Origin: Cupriavidus pauculus
Lineage (GTDB): Bacteria; Pseudomonadota; Gammaproteobacteria; Burkholderiales; Burkholderiaceae
Reading direction: 5' to 3'
Length of the DNA stretch: 64,000 nucleotides
Assembly: GCF_003854935.1 (NCBI RefSeq)
Contig: NZ_CP033969.1
Span: 3,286,001-3,350,000 of the forward strand
The position numbers and the translations under genes are program-made. Positions 19,872 through 28,930 of this stretch are shown here, in pieces (positions within the stretch are counted from its first letter, which is position 1; each line of letters begins with the position of its first letter). Under the pieces are notes generated by a model that was not told the origin of the DNA, made no database searches, and was given only the letters and a program-made list of their open reading frames with translations.

Positions 19872-21244
19872 TCGGTGGCACCACCCGGCTTGTCTTCCAG
19901 TACCACGCCGACCTCCAGCAACGCCGCGCGGATGCGATCCGCCTCGGCAAAGTTGCGCTCGGCCTTGGCCGCGCGGCGTGCCGCGATCTGCGCGTCGATC
20001 TGTTCGGCGCTGAGCCCGTCCACGCTGGCCCCGCCCTGCAGGAACGTGTGCGGATCGCGCTCCAGCAGGCCCAGCGTGCCGGCCAGCGCCTTGAGCTGGT
20101 GGGCGGCCTGGAGCGAGCCGGACCGGTTCACCTCGCTGGCCAGGTCAAACAGCACCGACATGGCGATCGGCGTGTTGAAGTCGTCGCTCATCGCCTCGGC
20201 AAAGCGGCGCGCGTGCGCCTCGTCCCAGTCCACGGCGCAGCCGCCCGGCTGCGTTTCCTTGAGCGCCGTGTACAGGCGCGTCAGCGCATGGCGGGCGTCG
20301 TCCAGGTGGGCGTCGCTGTAGTTCAGCGGGCTGCGGTAGTGCGCGCGCAGGATGAAGAAGCGCACGACCTCGGGGTCGTACTGCTTGAGCACTTCGCGGA
20401 TCGTGAAGAAATTGCCAAGCGATTTCGACATCTTCTCGTCATTGATACGCACGAAGCCGTTGTGCATCCACATGTTGACGAACGGCTTGCCGCTGGCGCC
20501 TTCGGACTGCGCGATCTCGTTTTCGTGGTGCGGGAACTGCAGGTCGGCGCCGCCGCCGTGGATGTCGAAATGCTCGCCCAGCAACGTGCAGCTCATGGCG
20601 GAGCATTCAATATGCCAGCCCGGGCGGCCGCTGCCCCACTTCGAATCCCACTTGCTCTCGGGCGGCTCAGACTCCTTGGCCGACTTCCACAGCACGAAGT
20701 CCAGCGGGTCCTGCTTGGCGTCGTTGGCGCTCACGCGCTCGCCGGCGCGCAGGTCCTCCAGCGACTTGCCGGACAGCTTGCCGTAGCCCGGGAACTTGCG
20801 CACCGAGAAGTTCACGTCGCCGTCGGCCGCCTGGTAGGCCAGGCCACGGGCTTCGAGCTTGTCGATGATGTTGAGCATCTGCGGCACGAACTCCGTGGCG
20901 CGCGGCTCGTAGTCGGGCCGGATCACGCCCAGCGCGGCCGCATCCTCGTGCATGAACTGGATGAAGCGCGTGGTGAGCTGGCCGATGGTCTCGCCGTTCT
21001 CGGCCGCCCGGCGGATGATCTTGTCGTCGATGTCGGTGATGTTCTGCACATACGTCACATCGTAGCCGGCGGCGCGCAGCCAGCGGTGCACCATGTCGAA
21101 CACCACCATCACCCGCGCGTGGCCCACGTGGCAGTAGTCGTACACGGTCATGCCGCACACGTACATGCGGACCTTGCCGGGTTCGATTGGCACGAAAGGC
21201 TGCTTCTCACGCGCGAGCGTGTTGTAGATGTTCAGTTGCTGCAT
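19856..21244 (-). CDS. cysS: Cysteinyl-tRNA synthetase
   Basis: 462 residues, full length. A class I synthetase that charges tRNA-Cys. The HIGH motif appears as CHVGHARV near residue 36, with the zinc-binding Cys of [18 protein letters not shown] and [18 protein letters not shown] complete the active site, and [11 protein letters not shown] provides the KMSKS loop. Divergent from the TPR gene to its right. Confidence 0.97.
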   Translation of the reverse strand: MQQLNIYNTLAREKQPFVPIEPGKVRMYVCGMTVYDYCHVGHARVMVVFDMVHRWLRAAGYDVTYVQNITDIDDKIIRRAAENGETIGQLTTRFIQFMHEDAAALGVIRPDYEPRATEFVPQMLNIIDKLEARGLAYQAADGDVNFSVRKFPGYGKLSGKSLEDLRAGERVSANDAKQDPLDFVLWKSAKESEPPESKWDSKWGSGRPGWHIECSAMSCTLLGEHFDIHGGGADLQFPHHENEIAQSEGASGKPFVNMWMHNGFVRINDEKMSKSLGNFFTIREVLKQYDPEVVRFFILRAHYRSPLNYSDAHLDDARHALTRLYTALKETQPGGCAVDWDEAHARRFAEAMSDDFNTPIAMSVLFDLASEVNRSGSLQAAHQLKALAGTLGLLERDPHTFLQGGASVDGLSAEQIDAQIAARRAAKAERNFAEADRIRAALLEVGVVLEDKPGGATEWRRA

Positions 21245-21423
21245 GGAGCTTGTGTGATGAGTGGCAGGGCGGCGTGCGCGGCGGGCGCGCCATGGCGCAC
21301 GGGCCCCATATCTTACCGGAACCCCGCTGGGCCGGCCGGGGGACGGGTGGCGGCGCCTGGGGCGCGCCGTGCACGCCGTGCCGCTTTGCTAGAATGCCGC
21401 GGAGTATAACGGACCGCCCTTAC

Positions 21424-22113
21424 ATGAGCCTGCTTCTGCCTTTCCCGATCTCCGCGACGGCCCGCCGTGGCGCCGCCCTTTCCGTCGCGCTTCCCGTCGC
21501 GGGTGCGCTGGCGATCGCCGGGGCGCTGCTGGCCCGGCCGGCCGCCGCCCAGAACGGCCCGATGTCGATGCCCGCGGCGACGGTGACCACCGGCGGCGTG
21601 GCGTCGGCGGACCCCGGCATGGTGCCCGCGCAGAAGGCCGTCAACGACCAGCGCTACGACGACGCCATCAAGGGCTTCGACAAGGTGCTGGCCAGCAACC
21701 CGCGCAACGCCCAGGCCCGCTTCCAGCGCGCGTGGGCCATGGCCAAGGCCGGCCGCGAGGACGAAGCCATCCAGGCCTTCGCCGAGATGGCGCAGGACTT
21801 TCCCGAGTTGCCCGAGCCGCACAACAACCTGGCCCTGCTCTATGCCAAGCGCGGCGACCTGAAGCGCGCCGAGGCCGAGTTGCTGCTGGCCATCGATGCC
21901 AAGCCCGACTACGCCATCGCCTACAGCAACCTGGGCGACGTCTACCGGCGCCTGGCGGAAAAGGCGTATGGCGATGCGGTACGCCGCAACCCCGCCGACG
22001 CCCGCGCCGCCGCCAGCCTGCAGCAGCTTGGCGGCACGCCGGCCCCGGCCAGTGCGCCGGCCGCCGCGCCGCGCGTGCGCAAGGCGCCCGCCAGCGCCCC
22101 CGCGGCCCGCTGA
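21424..22113 (+). CDS. Exported tetratricopeptide-repeat protein
   Basis: 229 residues. A signal peptide (LALPVAGALAIAGALLARPAAAQ-type segment near residues 15-42) precedes at least three TPR units (QKAVNDQRYDDAIKGFDKVL, FQRAWAMAKAGREDEAIQAF, NNLALLYAKRGDLKRAEAEL), then an Ala/Pro-rich tail. Probably a periplasmic protein-protein scaffold next to the exported cyclophilin. An ATG at 21394 is in frame but overlaps a TAGAAT sequence that may be the promoter -10. The partner is unknown. Confidence 0.8.
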   Translation: MSLLLPFPISATARRGAALSVALPVAGALAIAGALLARPAAAQNGPMSMPAATVTTGGVASADPGMVPAQKAVNDQRYDDAIKGFDKVLASNPRNAQARFQRAWAMAKAGREDEAIQAFAEMAQDFPELPEPHNNLALLYAKRGDLKRAEAELLLAIDAKPDYAIAYSNLGDVYRRLAEKAYGDAVRRNPADARAAASLQQLGGTPAPASAPAAAPRVRKAPASAPAAR

Positions 22114-22203
22114 CCCCGGCACATCGCGGCGGACGGGCCCGCGCCCGGCCGCTGCCGCCCGATCTCCCTTGATTTACCTGCACTGAAAGACGGAGTTCCA
22201 GAC

Positions 22204-22812
22204 ATGACCCTTTCCCGACGCATCGTCCTGGCCGGCCTGGTGGCCGCCGCCACCGCGCTGAGCCCGCTGGCCGCCATGGCCCAGGGCGCCAGCCCGGCCG
22301 CCGCCGCTCCCAAGGCCGAGCGTGTGCAGTTCGTCACCAACGCCGGCAAGTTCACGATCGAGGTCTACCCCGACGCCGCGCCCAAGACCGTGGCCAACTT
22401 CATGGAATACGTGAAAAGCGGCTTCTACAGCGGCACCATCTTCCACCGCGTGATCAACGGCTTCATGGTGCAGGGCGGCGGCTTTGACCGCGACATGAAG
22501 GAAAAGCCCACGCGCGCGCCAATCCCGCTGGAGTCGCAGAACGGCCTCAAGAACAAGGCCGGCACCGTGGCCATGGCGCGCACGTCGAACCCGAACTCGG
22601 CCACGGCCCAGTTCTTCGTCAATGTGGTGGATAATCCGAACCTCGACTACCCGCAGCCCGATGGCAACGGATATGCCGTCTTCGGCAAGGTGGTGGAAGG
22701 CATGGACACGATCGACAAGATCAAGACCACGCCGACCACGGCCTACGGCGCCATGCGCAACGTGCCGGCCGCCCCGGTCGTGATCGAGTCCGCCACCGTC
22801 GTCACCAAGTAA
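22204..22812 (+). CDS. ppiA: Periplasmic cyclophilin-type peptidyl-prolyl cis-trans isomerase
   Basis: 202 residues. A cleavable signal peptide (1-27, ending AMAQ) is followed by a cyclophilin domain with FHRVINGFMVQGGGF and MARTSNPNSATAQFFVNVVDN, the active-site Arg/Phe/Met and Gln/Phe positions. It accelerates proline isomerisation of exported proteins. It is 51 bp upstream of the cytoplasmic paralogue, an arrangement suggesting tandem duplication. Confidence 0.94.
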   Translation: MTLSRRIVLAGLVAAATALSPLAAMAQGASPAAAAPKAERVQFVTNAGKFTIEVYPDAAPKTVANFMEYVKSGFYSGTIFHRVINGFMVQGGGFDRDMKEKPTRAPIPLESQNGLKNKAGTVAMARTSNPNSATAQFFVNVVDNPNLDYPQPDGNGYAVFGKVVEGMDTIDKIKTTPTTAYGAMRNVPAAPVVIESATVVTK

Positions 22813-22863
22813 CTCCCGGCCCGCCGCCGCGCGGGCCTCACCGTCACCAGACAGAGGTCACCC

Positions 22864-23364
22864 ATGAGCAAGGTACAACTCCAAACGACGCAAGGCGTCA
22901 TCACCATCGAACTGGACGCCGAGAAGGCCCCCAAGACGGTGGAGAACTTCCTGTCGTACGTGCGCAAGGGCCACTATGACAACACGATCTTCCACCGCGT
23001 CATCAAGAACTTCATGATCCAGGGCGGCGGCTTCGAGCCGGGCATGAAGCAGAAGGACACCGACGCACCGATCGAGAACGAAGCCGGCAACGGCCTGAAG
23101 AACGACCGCTACACGGTGGCCATGGCCCGCACCAACGCGCCGCACTCGGCCACGGCGCAGTTCTTCATCAACGTGGTGGACAACGACTTCCTGAACTTCA
23201 GCTCGCCCACGCCGCAGGGCTTCGGCTACGCGGTGTTCGGCAAGGTCGTGGAAGGCACCGACGTCGTGGACGCCATCAAGGCCGTGCGCACGGGCAGCTC
23301 GGGCTTCCACCAGGACGTGCCGATGGACGACGTGGTGATCCAGAAGGCCACCATCGTCGAATAA
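22864..23364 (+). CDS. ppiB: Cytoplasmic cyclophilin-type peptidyl-prolyl cis-trans isomerase
   Basis: 166 residues, single cyclophilin domain with no signal peptide. [18 protein letters not shown] and [22 protein letters not shown] match the PpiB consensus. AGAGGTCACCC precedes the ATG. It shares long identical stretches with the preceding exported cyclophilin. Co-oriented with ppiA and lpxH. Confidence 0.96.
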   Translation: MSKVQLQTTQGVITIELDAEKAPKTVENFLSYVRKGHYDNTIFHRVIKNFMIQGGGFEPGMKQKDTDAPIENEAGNGLKNDRYTVAMARTNAPHSATAQFFINVVDNDFLNFSSPTPQGFGYAVFGKVVEGTDVVDAIKAVRTGSSGFHQDVPMDDVVIQKATIVE

Positions 23365-23429
23365 TCGTTCGACCGCCCTCTTCCTCCCCCACGCGGCATG
23401 CCGCTCGTGAACCGACCTTTCCGACCCGC

Positions 23430-24221
23430 ATGACCGCAACCCTGCCCGCGCCGGCAGCCGCACCGATCGAGGTGCCGGCGCCGGCGTGGTTCATTTCCGA
23501 TCTCCACCTGACGCCGGGCATGCCCCGCACGCTGGCTGCCTTCCAGCACGTGCTGGACGACGCCGCGCGGCAGGCCCGCGCGCTGTTCATCCTGGGCGAT
23601 TTCTTCGAGTTCTGGGTAGGCGACGAGGAGACCGATACGCCGTTCGCGGCCGGCATCGCGGCGGCGCTGCGCCGGCTGGCCGATACGGGCGTGCCGGTTT
23701 TCCTGATGCACGGCAACCGCGACTTCCTGATCGGCCAGCGCTTTGCGCGGGCGGCCGGTGCCACGCTGCTGCCGGACCCGACCGTGATTGTCTGCGGCGG
23801 CGCGCGCGTGGTGCTGAGCCACGGCGACCTGCTCTGCATCGACGACCCGCGCTACAACCGCTTCCGGCACTGGACGCGCAAGGGCTGGGTGCAGCGGCTG
23901 TTCCTGGCGTTGCCGCTAAACACGCGGCTGAAGATTGCCCGGCGGCTGCGGGCCGACAGCGAGGCCGGCCGTGCGCGCCAGGCCGACGGTGCGGCGCCGC
24001 CGGACTATGGCGATGCGTCGCCGGCGGCCGTCGAGGCGCTGCTGGCATCGAGCGCGGCCCGCACGCTGGTCCATGGCCACACCCATCGCCCGGCGCGCCA
24101 CACGCATGCCGGCGGCGAACGCTGGGTGCTGACCGACTGGGATCTCGACGGCCGGCGCCCGCGCGCGGCCGTCCTGCAACTGGACGCCGACGGCTTCCGC
24201 CTGCTGCCGCGGGTGGACTGA
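23430..24221 (+). CDS. lpxH: UDP-2,3-diacylglucosamine diphosphatase
   Basis: 263 residues. A peripheral-membrane manganese phosphoesterase that hydrolyses UDP-2,3-diacylglucosamine to lipid X in lipid A synthesis. The calcineurin-type motifs are in order: ISDLHLTP, GDFFEFWVGDE, HGNRDFLIG, LSHGDLLCIDD and HGHTHRP. The length is slightly above the E. coli protein. It ends 40 bp from the convergent cysE. Confidence 0.94.
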   Translation: MTATLPAPAAAPIEVPAPAWFISDLHLTPGMPRTLAAFQHVLDDAARQARALFILGDFFEFWVGDEETDTPFAAGIAAALRRLADTGVPVFLMHGNRDFLIGQRFARAAGATLLPDPTVIVCGGARVVLSHGDLLCIDDPRYNRFRHWTRKGWVQRLFLALPLNTRLKIARRLRADSEAGRARQADGAAPPDYGDASPAAVEALLASSAARTLVHGHTHRPARHTHAGGERWVLTDWDLDGRRPRAAVLQLDADGFRLLPRVD

Positions 24222-24261
24222 CCGGAGCCGCCGGTCCTGCCCCGCCGCACGCCGGCGGGCG

Positions 24262-25005
24262 CTATTTCATCAGCTTGCGCAGTTCGCTGGCGTCGAAGCG
24301 ATCGTTCGGCGTGTTTTCCAGGTGCTCGCCCAGCCGGTCCAGCGCGGCCAGCACGGCCTCGATCCGGTCATGCTGCTTGGCCGCGTTGTCGATCAGGCTC
24401 TTCAGGGCCAGCGACACCGGATCGTCGGCATTCGGCGTGATGCCGTAGGCCGAGAACTCCTGCTTGGCGCCCTGCTGCGTGGCCGGCGCGTCCGGCATGA
24501 TGATGCGGGCCGGGATGCCCACGGCCGTGGCGCCCGGCGGCACCGGCTTGAGCACCACCGCGTTCGATCCCACGCGCGCGCCGTCGCCCACCTCGAATCC
24601 GCCCAGCACCTTGGCCCCGGCGCTGACCACCACGCCCGCGCCCAGCGTCGGGTGGCGCTTCTGGCCCTTGTAGAGCGACGTGCCGCCCAGCGTCACGCCC
24701 TGGTAGATCGTGCAGTCGTCGCCAATCTCGGCTGTCTCGCCAATCACCACACCCATGCCGTGGTCGATGAACACGCGCCGGCCCAGCCGGACGGCGGGAT
24801 GGATCTCGATGCCGGTCAGCCAGCGCGACCAGTGCGAGATCCAGCGGCCCAGCCAGTGGAATCCGCCGCGCCAGCAGGCGTGGGCCACGCGATGGAACAT
24901 CACGGCGTGCAGCCCCGGATAGCAGGTCAGCACTTCCAGGCGGCTGCGCGCGGCGGGGTCGCGCCGCATGATGGCATCGATATCTTCCTTCAGGCGAGTG
25001 AACAT
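24262..25005 (-). CDS. cysE: Serine O-acetyltransferase
   Basis: 247 residues from [13 protein letters not shown] at 25005; the open frame extends to 25074 but the family starts here. It makes O-acetylserine for cysteine synthesis. An N-terminal helical domain ([16 protein letters not shown]) precedes left-handed beta-helix hexapeptide repeats with the catalytic His/Asp loop [14 protein letters not shown] and [12 protein letters not shown]. The C-terminal 60 residues are helical, which is longer than in the EpsC form. Convergent with lpxH. Confidence 0.94.
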   Translation of the reverse strand: MFTRLKEDIDAIMRRDPAARSRLEVLTCYPGLHAVMFHRVAHACWRGGFHWLGRWISHWSRWLTGIEIHPAVRLGRRVFIDHGMGVVIGETAEIGDDCTIYQGVTLGGTSLYKGQKRHPTLGAGVVVSAGAKVLGGFEVGDGARVGSNAVVLKPVPPGATAVGIPARIIMPDAPATQQGAKQEFSAYGITPNADDPVSLALKSLIDNAAKQHDRIEAVLAALDRLGEHLENTPNDRFDASELRKLMK

Positions 25006-25303
25006 CTTCGTCGTGTCGTGTTGCCGGGCCGTGCGCGCGTCCGCACGGCATGCGGACGGCGCCGGCACGGTCATGAGCCGGTAGGGCCTGATTCTGGTAG
25101 GGGGACGGCCTCGCGGTGGCGAGCAGGGAGTGTAAGAGATTTAAGCGCCTGCCGCCGGGCCCTGAGGCCATCAGGGCTTTTCGGGTCGCGGCGGCTTCAA
25201 CATCGCGCGGGCTGGCCGGCGCAGGCGCGCGGCGTCTCACGGCCGGGGGCGGGGCCGCGGATGGCGCGCTGCATGTCGGGTGCCGGGACGCGGGTCACGG
25301 AAT

Positions 25304-26170
25304 TCAGCCTTCCTTGTTGCCTTCGGTCTGCCTGCCGGCCAGCAGCATGCGCTTGGCGATGCCGCGCAGGATGTTCACTTCCTCGCGCTCCAGCCCGGCC
25401 CGGGCAAACATGCGCCGCAGGCGCGGCATCAGCTTGCGGGGGTTGTCGGGGTCCAGGAAGCCGATGGCCACCAGCCCGGCCTGGAAATGGTCGAACATCG
25501 ATTCGACCTGCTCCGTCGTGGCCGGCTCGCCAGCATAGCCGATATTCGGTGCGCCGTCCGGCACCACGCCGGCCGCCGCGTGGGCGTCCAGCAGCGCCAG
25601 CCGCAGCTCGTAGGCCACCAGCTGCACGGCCTGGGCCAGGTTCAGCGACGCATAGGCCGGATTGGCAGGAATATGGGTCACGGCCGAGCAGCGCAGCACC
25701 GCTTCGTTGGGCAGCCCGTAGCGCTCGTTGCCGAACACCAGGGCGATCTCCGCGCCGTCGTCGGCCGCCAGCAGCGCACTACCCCGGGCCGCGGCGGCGC
25801 GCGGCAGCAGGCGCGGCGGGCCGAATTCGCGCTGGCGGGCCGTCATCGCCACCGTGAAGGCCGTGCCGGCCAGCGCCGCCTCGATGTCGCCGACGATCCG
25901 CGCGCCGGCCAGCACGTCGTCGGCACCGCTGGCCATGGCCACGGCGTCCGGATGGGCCAGCACGCCCGGCTCGCGCGGCGACACCAGCACCAGGCTGCCC
26001 GGCGCGTCGCCAAAGCCCATCGTCTTCATGGCCCGGGCCACGGACCCGACATTGCCCGGGTGGCTGGTTTCCACCAGCACCACGCGCACACGGGAAAAAA
26101 TGCCGGACAAGCCACCGGCGACGGCGTCCGCGGGGGCCTGCCCCGCCTGGGAATTCAATGCGTCAGTCAT
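25304..26170 (-). CDS. trmJ: tRNA (cytidine/uridine-2'-O-)-methyltransferase TrmJ
   Basis: 288 residues. A SPOUT methyltransferase that 2'-O-methylates position 32 of several tRNAs. Signatures: [35 protein letters not shown] and the knot motif [21 protein letters not shown] short helical tail ends in LLAGRQTEG. Divergent from suhB across 236 bp; a TACAAT at 26231-26236 facing suhB is a possible -10. Confidence 0.93.
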   Translation of the reverse strand: MTDALNSQAGQAPADAVAGGLSGIFSRVRVVLVETSHPGNVGSVARAMKTMGFGDAPGSLVLVSPREPGVLAHPDAVAMASGADDVLAGARIVGDIEAALAGTAFTVAMTARQREFGPPRLLPRAAAARGSALLAADDGAEIALVFGNERYGLPNEAVLRCSAVTHIPANPAYASLNLAQAVQLVAYELRLALLDAHAAAGVVPDGAPNIGYAGEPATTEQVESMFDHFQAGLVAIGFLDPDNPRKLMPRLRRMFARAGLEREEVNILRGIAKRMLLAGRQTEGNKEG

Positions 26171-26406
26171 CTGGGATGCCCTGGCCGCGGCGTTTGCCGT
26201 GCGCGACTCGTATGGCGGGCCGGGTTCCTATACAATGCAGCCTTCCAATTGCGGCGCGGCGCCCGAAGCTCTGGCGACGCCCCTCGTTCTTCGACAATCC
26301 GTTGTGCTGTTCGGCCCTGGCCGGACTGTCCGTGCGCCCCGTCCGCCATGATGATCCTGGCGGCAGGCCGCCATCCGGGCAGGTCCGCGGGCCCCTGGAG
26401 AGATTC

Positions 26407-27240
26407 ATGCATCCGATGCTCAATATCGCCGTCAAGGCGGCCCGCAAGGCGGGATCCATCATCAACCGCGCGTCGATCGACGTCGATCTGGTCCGCGTCT
26501 CGCGCAAGCAGCACAACGATTTCGTGACCGAAGTCGACCGCGCCGCCGAGGCCGCGATCATCGAGGTCATCCGCACCGCCTACCCCGAGCACGCCATTCT
26601 AGCGGAAGAGTCCGGCCAGTCCTGGGCCGAGGGCGAGGAACAGGCCGAATTCACCTGGGTGATCGATCCGCTGGACGGCACCACCAACTTCATCCACGGC
26701 TTTCCGCAATACGCGGTCTCGATCGGCCTGCTGCACAAGGGCGCGCCGTCCCAGGCCGTGGTCTACGATCCCACCCGCGACGAACTGTTCACGGCCAGCA
26801 AGGGTGCCGGCGCGTTCCTGAACAACCGCCGCATCCGCGTGACCCGCCGCGACAAGCTGGCCGACTGCCTGATCGGCACCGGCTTCCCGTTCCGCGACCT
26901 CGAAGGCGTCGAGGAATACCTGGAAATGTTCGCGCTGATGACGCGCAGCTGCGCCGGCCTGCGCCGCCCGGGCGCCGCCGCGCTGGACCTGGCCTACGTG
27001 GCCTGCGGCCGCCTGGACGGCTTCTTCGAGCGCGGCCTGAAGCCGTGGGACATGGCCGCGGGCATGCTGCTGATCACCGAGGCCGGCGGCCTGGTGGGCA
27101 ACTACGCCGGCGAATCGCGCCAGATGGAACAGGGCGAGGTGCTGGCCGGCAACCCCAAGGCGTTCGCCCAGATGGTGCGCCTGCTGTCGCCATACTCGCT
27201 GGACAACGCCAAGCCCGCGCTGAAGCCCATCGAGGGCTGA
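26407..27240 (+). CDS. suhB: Inositol-1-monophosphatase family protein SuhB
   Basis: 277 residues from the ATG at 26407, preceded by GGAGAG. A magnesium-dependent phosphatase fold; in enterobacteria SuhB also joins the rRNA antitermination complex. Metal-site motifs: [23 protein letters not shown] and [15 protein letters not shown]. The length is normal. Upstream of mutS on the same strand. Confidence 0.94.
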   Translation: MHPMLNIAVKAARKAGSIINRASIDVDLVRVSRKQHNDFVTEVDRAAEAAIIEVIRTAYPEHAILAEESGQSWAEGEEQAEFTWVIDPLDGTTNFIHGFPQYAVSIGLLHKGAPSQAVVYDPTRDELFTASKGAGAFLNNRRIRVTRRDKLADCLIGTGFPFRDLEGVEEYLEMFALMTRSCAGLRRPGAAALDLAYVACGRLDGFFERGLKPWDMAAGMLLITEAGGLVGNYAGESRQMEQGEVLAGNPKAFAQMVRLLSPYSLDNAKPALKPIEG

Positions 27241-27515
27241 AGCCGGACAGCGCCGGGGGCCCGCTGTGGCGCCCCCGCTGCCTTCCCGCCTGCCATCCGT
27301 GCTGCCGCCGGCGCCTGTGCCGGCCCCTCCCCGCGCCGCACGGCGGGCCGCCAGCCGACATCCTCGGTCTGGTCCGACCCAGTTTAAGAATCCTCCGCAT
27401 TACAACGCACCGGCTTCCCGCTAGATTGGCGAGGCAGGCAGTAAAATGCCCCTTTGCGCCCCGGCGCGAACCGATATACCGGCGGCCCGGCCCGTGGGCC
27501 GCCCGAGAGGAATGC

Positions 27516-27704
27516 ATGTCCGCAGAAGCCTTTTCCCAACCAGCCGAAACCACGCGCCCCGATGCCGTCCCGGACGCCGCGCCCGTGTCCGCCGAGACCC
27601 TGGCCGCCGCGGAAGGCAAGCCCCCGCGCAAGGGCCGCGCCGACAAGGCGGAGCCGGCCGACAAGGCTGACAAGCAGACGCCGATGATGCAGCAATACCT
27701 GTAG
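27516..27704 (+). pseudogene. mutS: mutS 5' fragment, cut off by prophage insertion
   Basis: Sixty-two codons from ATG (27516, after GAGAGGAATGC) encode an Ala/Lys-rich N-terminal extension and then TPMMQQYL, after which a TAG occurs. MutS proteins of beta-proteobacteria continue this motif as RIKAEHP and the DNA-reading FYRMGDFYELF segment. Sequence immediately to the right is unrelated and begins a long phage gene set. The mismatch-repair sensor gene is therefore disrupted near its 5' end. The remainder is expected beyond the right edge at the far prophage junction. Confidence 0.85.
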
Positions 27705-27712
27705 CGCGCCAA
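27690..27712. other. Left prophage junction (probable attL) within mutS
   Basis: Host mutS coding sequence (CAGCAATACCTG) changes to phage sequence near 27700-27704. The exact core cannot be defined without the right junction. No integrase is seen at this end, so it is presumably at the other end of the prophage. Confidence 0.6.
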
Positions 27713-27816
27713 TGCTAGGTCCCAGCAGCGACCTACGCTAAAAGCTACGCCTCTTTTGCGCCGCTTCCGGCGCGTCTTACTCCCCTCCCGAATTTAGAAC
27801 TGCTTCGTCGTCAACC

Positions 27817-27859
27817 TTGCGCTTGCTAATGCGTGTGCTAATATGTGTGCATGTTGATA
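27817..27859 (+). promoter_or_regulatory. Putative promoter with tandem 12-bp repeats before the left accessory genes
   Basis: TGCTAATGCGTG (27824-27835) is followed immediately by TGCTAATATGTG (27836-27847), 10 of 12 bases alike, and then TGCATGTTGATA. TAATAT at 27839-27844 could be a -10 with a weak -35 (TTGCGC, 16 bp upstream). The repeat probably binds a regulator of the rightward gene run. Confidence 0.45.
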
Positions 27860-27879
27860 ACGAATGCACGGAGGCGGCA

Positions 27880-28059
27880 ATGAATACGAGCCAAGCCACG
27901 GCAAGACAAGCGGCGCATGAAAACCTGATGCCTGAACTTGTCCAGGCCCTCGCCAACCTTAAGCGGGCCCATGAGCGCCTTCTGGCGTCGGACGCAGCGC
28001 GGTCGGACGAGATCCGGGCCGCCGATGCCGCCCTTGCAAAAGTCGGAACTCAATCGTGA
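27880..28059 (+). CDS. Small phage protein, unknown
   Basis: 59 residues from MNTSQATARQAAHENL, with GGAGGCGGCA before the ATG. The body is predicted amphipathic helix (LVQALANLKRAHERLLASD). First gene of the rightward run. It overlaps the next gene's GTG start. Confidence 0.6.
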   Translation: MNTSQATARQAAHENLMPELVQALANLKRAHERLLASDAARSDEIRAADAALAKVGTQS

Positions 28060-28295
28060 TCGGAACGGGCCACACCTTCACGCTGGACGCGCCTTTCACA
28101 GGGCCGCACGGCGCGGTGCTCGAAGGCTTCCTTCGCGTCGGCTTCATTCACGACGAAGAAGCCAACGAAATCGAGGTCACCGAAACCACCCTTCAGGTCG
28201 GACCCCATCGGTTCCCCTACAACGGCGACGAGCGCCTGATTCGTGCCGAGTGCTGGGCAAAGCTGATCGTGGAAACGATGGAGCGCGCGCCATGA
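28056..28295 (+). CDS. Hypothetical phage protein
   Basis: 79 residues from a GTG that overlaps the upstream TGA (GTGA). A beta-rich, acidic protein (IEVTETTLQVGPHRFPYNGDE). No family recognised. Its TGA overlaps the ATG of the next gene, so the three are translationally coupled. Confidence 0.55.
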   Translation: MIGTGHTFTLDAPFTGPHGAVLEGFLRVGFIHDEEANEIEVTETTLQVGPHRFPYNGDERLIRAECWAKLIVETMERAP

Positions 28296-28426
28296 TCGAC
28301 ATGCAAGACCCCATCTTCATCCGGCTTCGAGACAGCAAGCGCGTGCAGCGCTGGACTCTCGTCGGCATCGCCGTCATCGCAGCTTTGGCAATGGCCTTCC
28401 CGTTCCTGACGGGCGCCTATCGCTAA
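28292..28426 (+). CDS. Small inner-membrane phage protein
   Basis: 44 residues: a charged N-terminal half (FIRLRDSKRVQRW) and one hydrophobic helix (VGIAVIAALAMAFPFLTG). Start ATGA-coupled to the preceding gene. Function unknown. Confidence 0.55.
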   Translation: MIDMQDPIFIRLRDSKRVQRWTLVGIAVIAALAMAFPFLTGAYR

Positions 28427-28456
28427 CCCCAAATCCATTCACCAGAGAGGACAACC

Positions 28457-28714
28457 ATGCCGCAGATCGCAATGCAGGACGTCGACTCGTCGCAATTCCA
28501 CAGCATCGGCCACGACGTCACCAGCAACACCCTCGCCATCCGGTTCAAAAGCAAGGCCGGTGCGGGGAGCCTGTACCACTACGCCAACTTCACGGCAGCA
28601 GAGTTCGAGGCATTCAAGAACGCGGAATCGATCGGCGCCTACTTCGGCAAGTACATCAAACCGGAGACGGCCAAGTATCCCTTCACCAAGGTCGAGCCGG
28701 CCACGGTTGCCTGA
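28457..28714 (+). CDS. KTSC-domain protein
   Basis: 85 residues with a KTSC-like fold: FHSIGHDVTSNTLAIRFKS, the aromatic LYHYANFTAAEFEAF, and ESIGAYFGKYIK near the end. Such domains accompany nucleic-acid-linked proteins in bacteria and phages; their molecular role is not settled. Preceded by AGAGAGGAC. Domain call good, function unknown. Confidence 0.8.
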   Translation: MPQIAMQDVDSSQFHSIGHDVTSNTLAIRFKSKAGAGSLYHYANFTAAEFEAFKNAESIGAYFGKYIKPETAKYPFTKVEPATVA

Positions 28715-28738
28715 TCACCCTTTAACAGGAGTCTGGAC

Positions 28739-28819
28739 ATGGACGACTTCGTAATGATCTGGGCGCTGCTGGCCTTCGTGCTGGTTGTCGGCGTGCCCCT
28801 GCTTTCCACGCTGCGATGA
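28739..28819 (+). CDS. 26-residue single-pass membrane peptide
   Basis: AGGAG seven bases upstream and one hydrophobic helix (MIWALLAFVLVVGVPLL). Its TGA overlaps the next ATG (28816). Too short to assign a role, but the ribosome site and coupling support translation. Confidence 0.5.
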   Translation: MDDFVMIWALLAFVLVVGVPLLSTLR

Positions 28820-28911
28820 AAGCCTACATCTGCTGCTACTGCGGCGCCGGCGACCACACCGTAGCCGGTTGTCCATGGACCAGATTCGCCCGGGTAACGC
28901 TTGCCCGCCCC
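28816..28911 (+). CDS. 31-residue zinc-knuckle microprotein
   Basis: The peptide MKAYICCYCGAGDHTVAGCPW has the spacing C-x2-C-x4-H-x4-C (Cys6, Cys9, His14, Cys19), the CCHC zinc knuckle that binds single-stranded nucleic acid. Coupled to the upstream membrane peptide by ATGA. Metal binding is predicted from spacing alone. Confidence 0.55.
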
Positions 28912-28930
28912 TGAACTGAACGAGAAAGAC

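Noticed and set aside
27716-27773. Small hairpins just right of mutS (TAGGT/ACCTA and GCGCCG/CGGCGC)
   Set aside because: They could be arm-type attachment sites or terminators, but without a T run or the right junction I cannot assign them.
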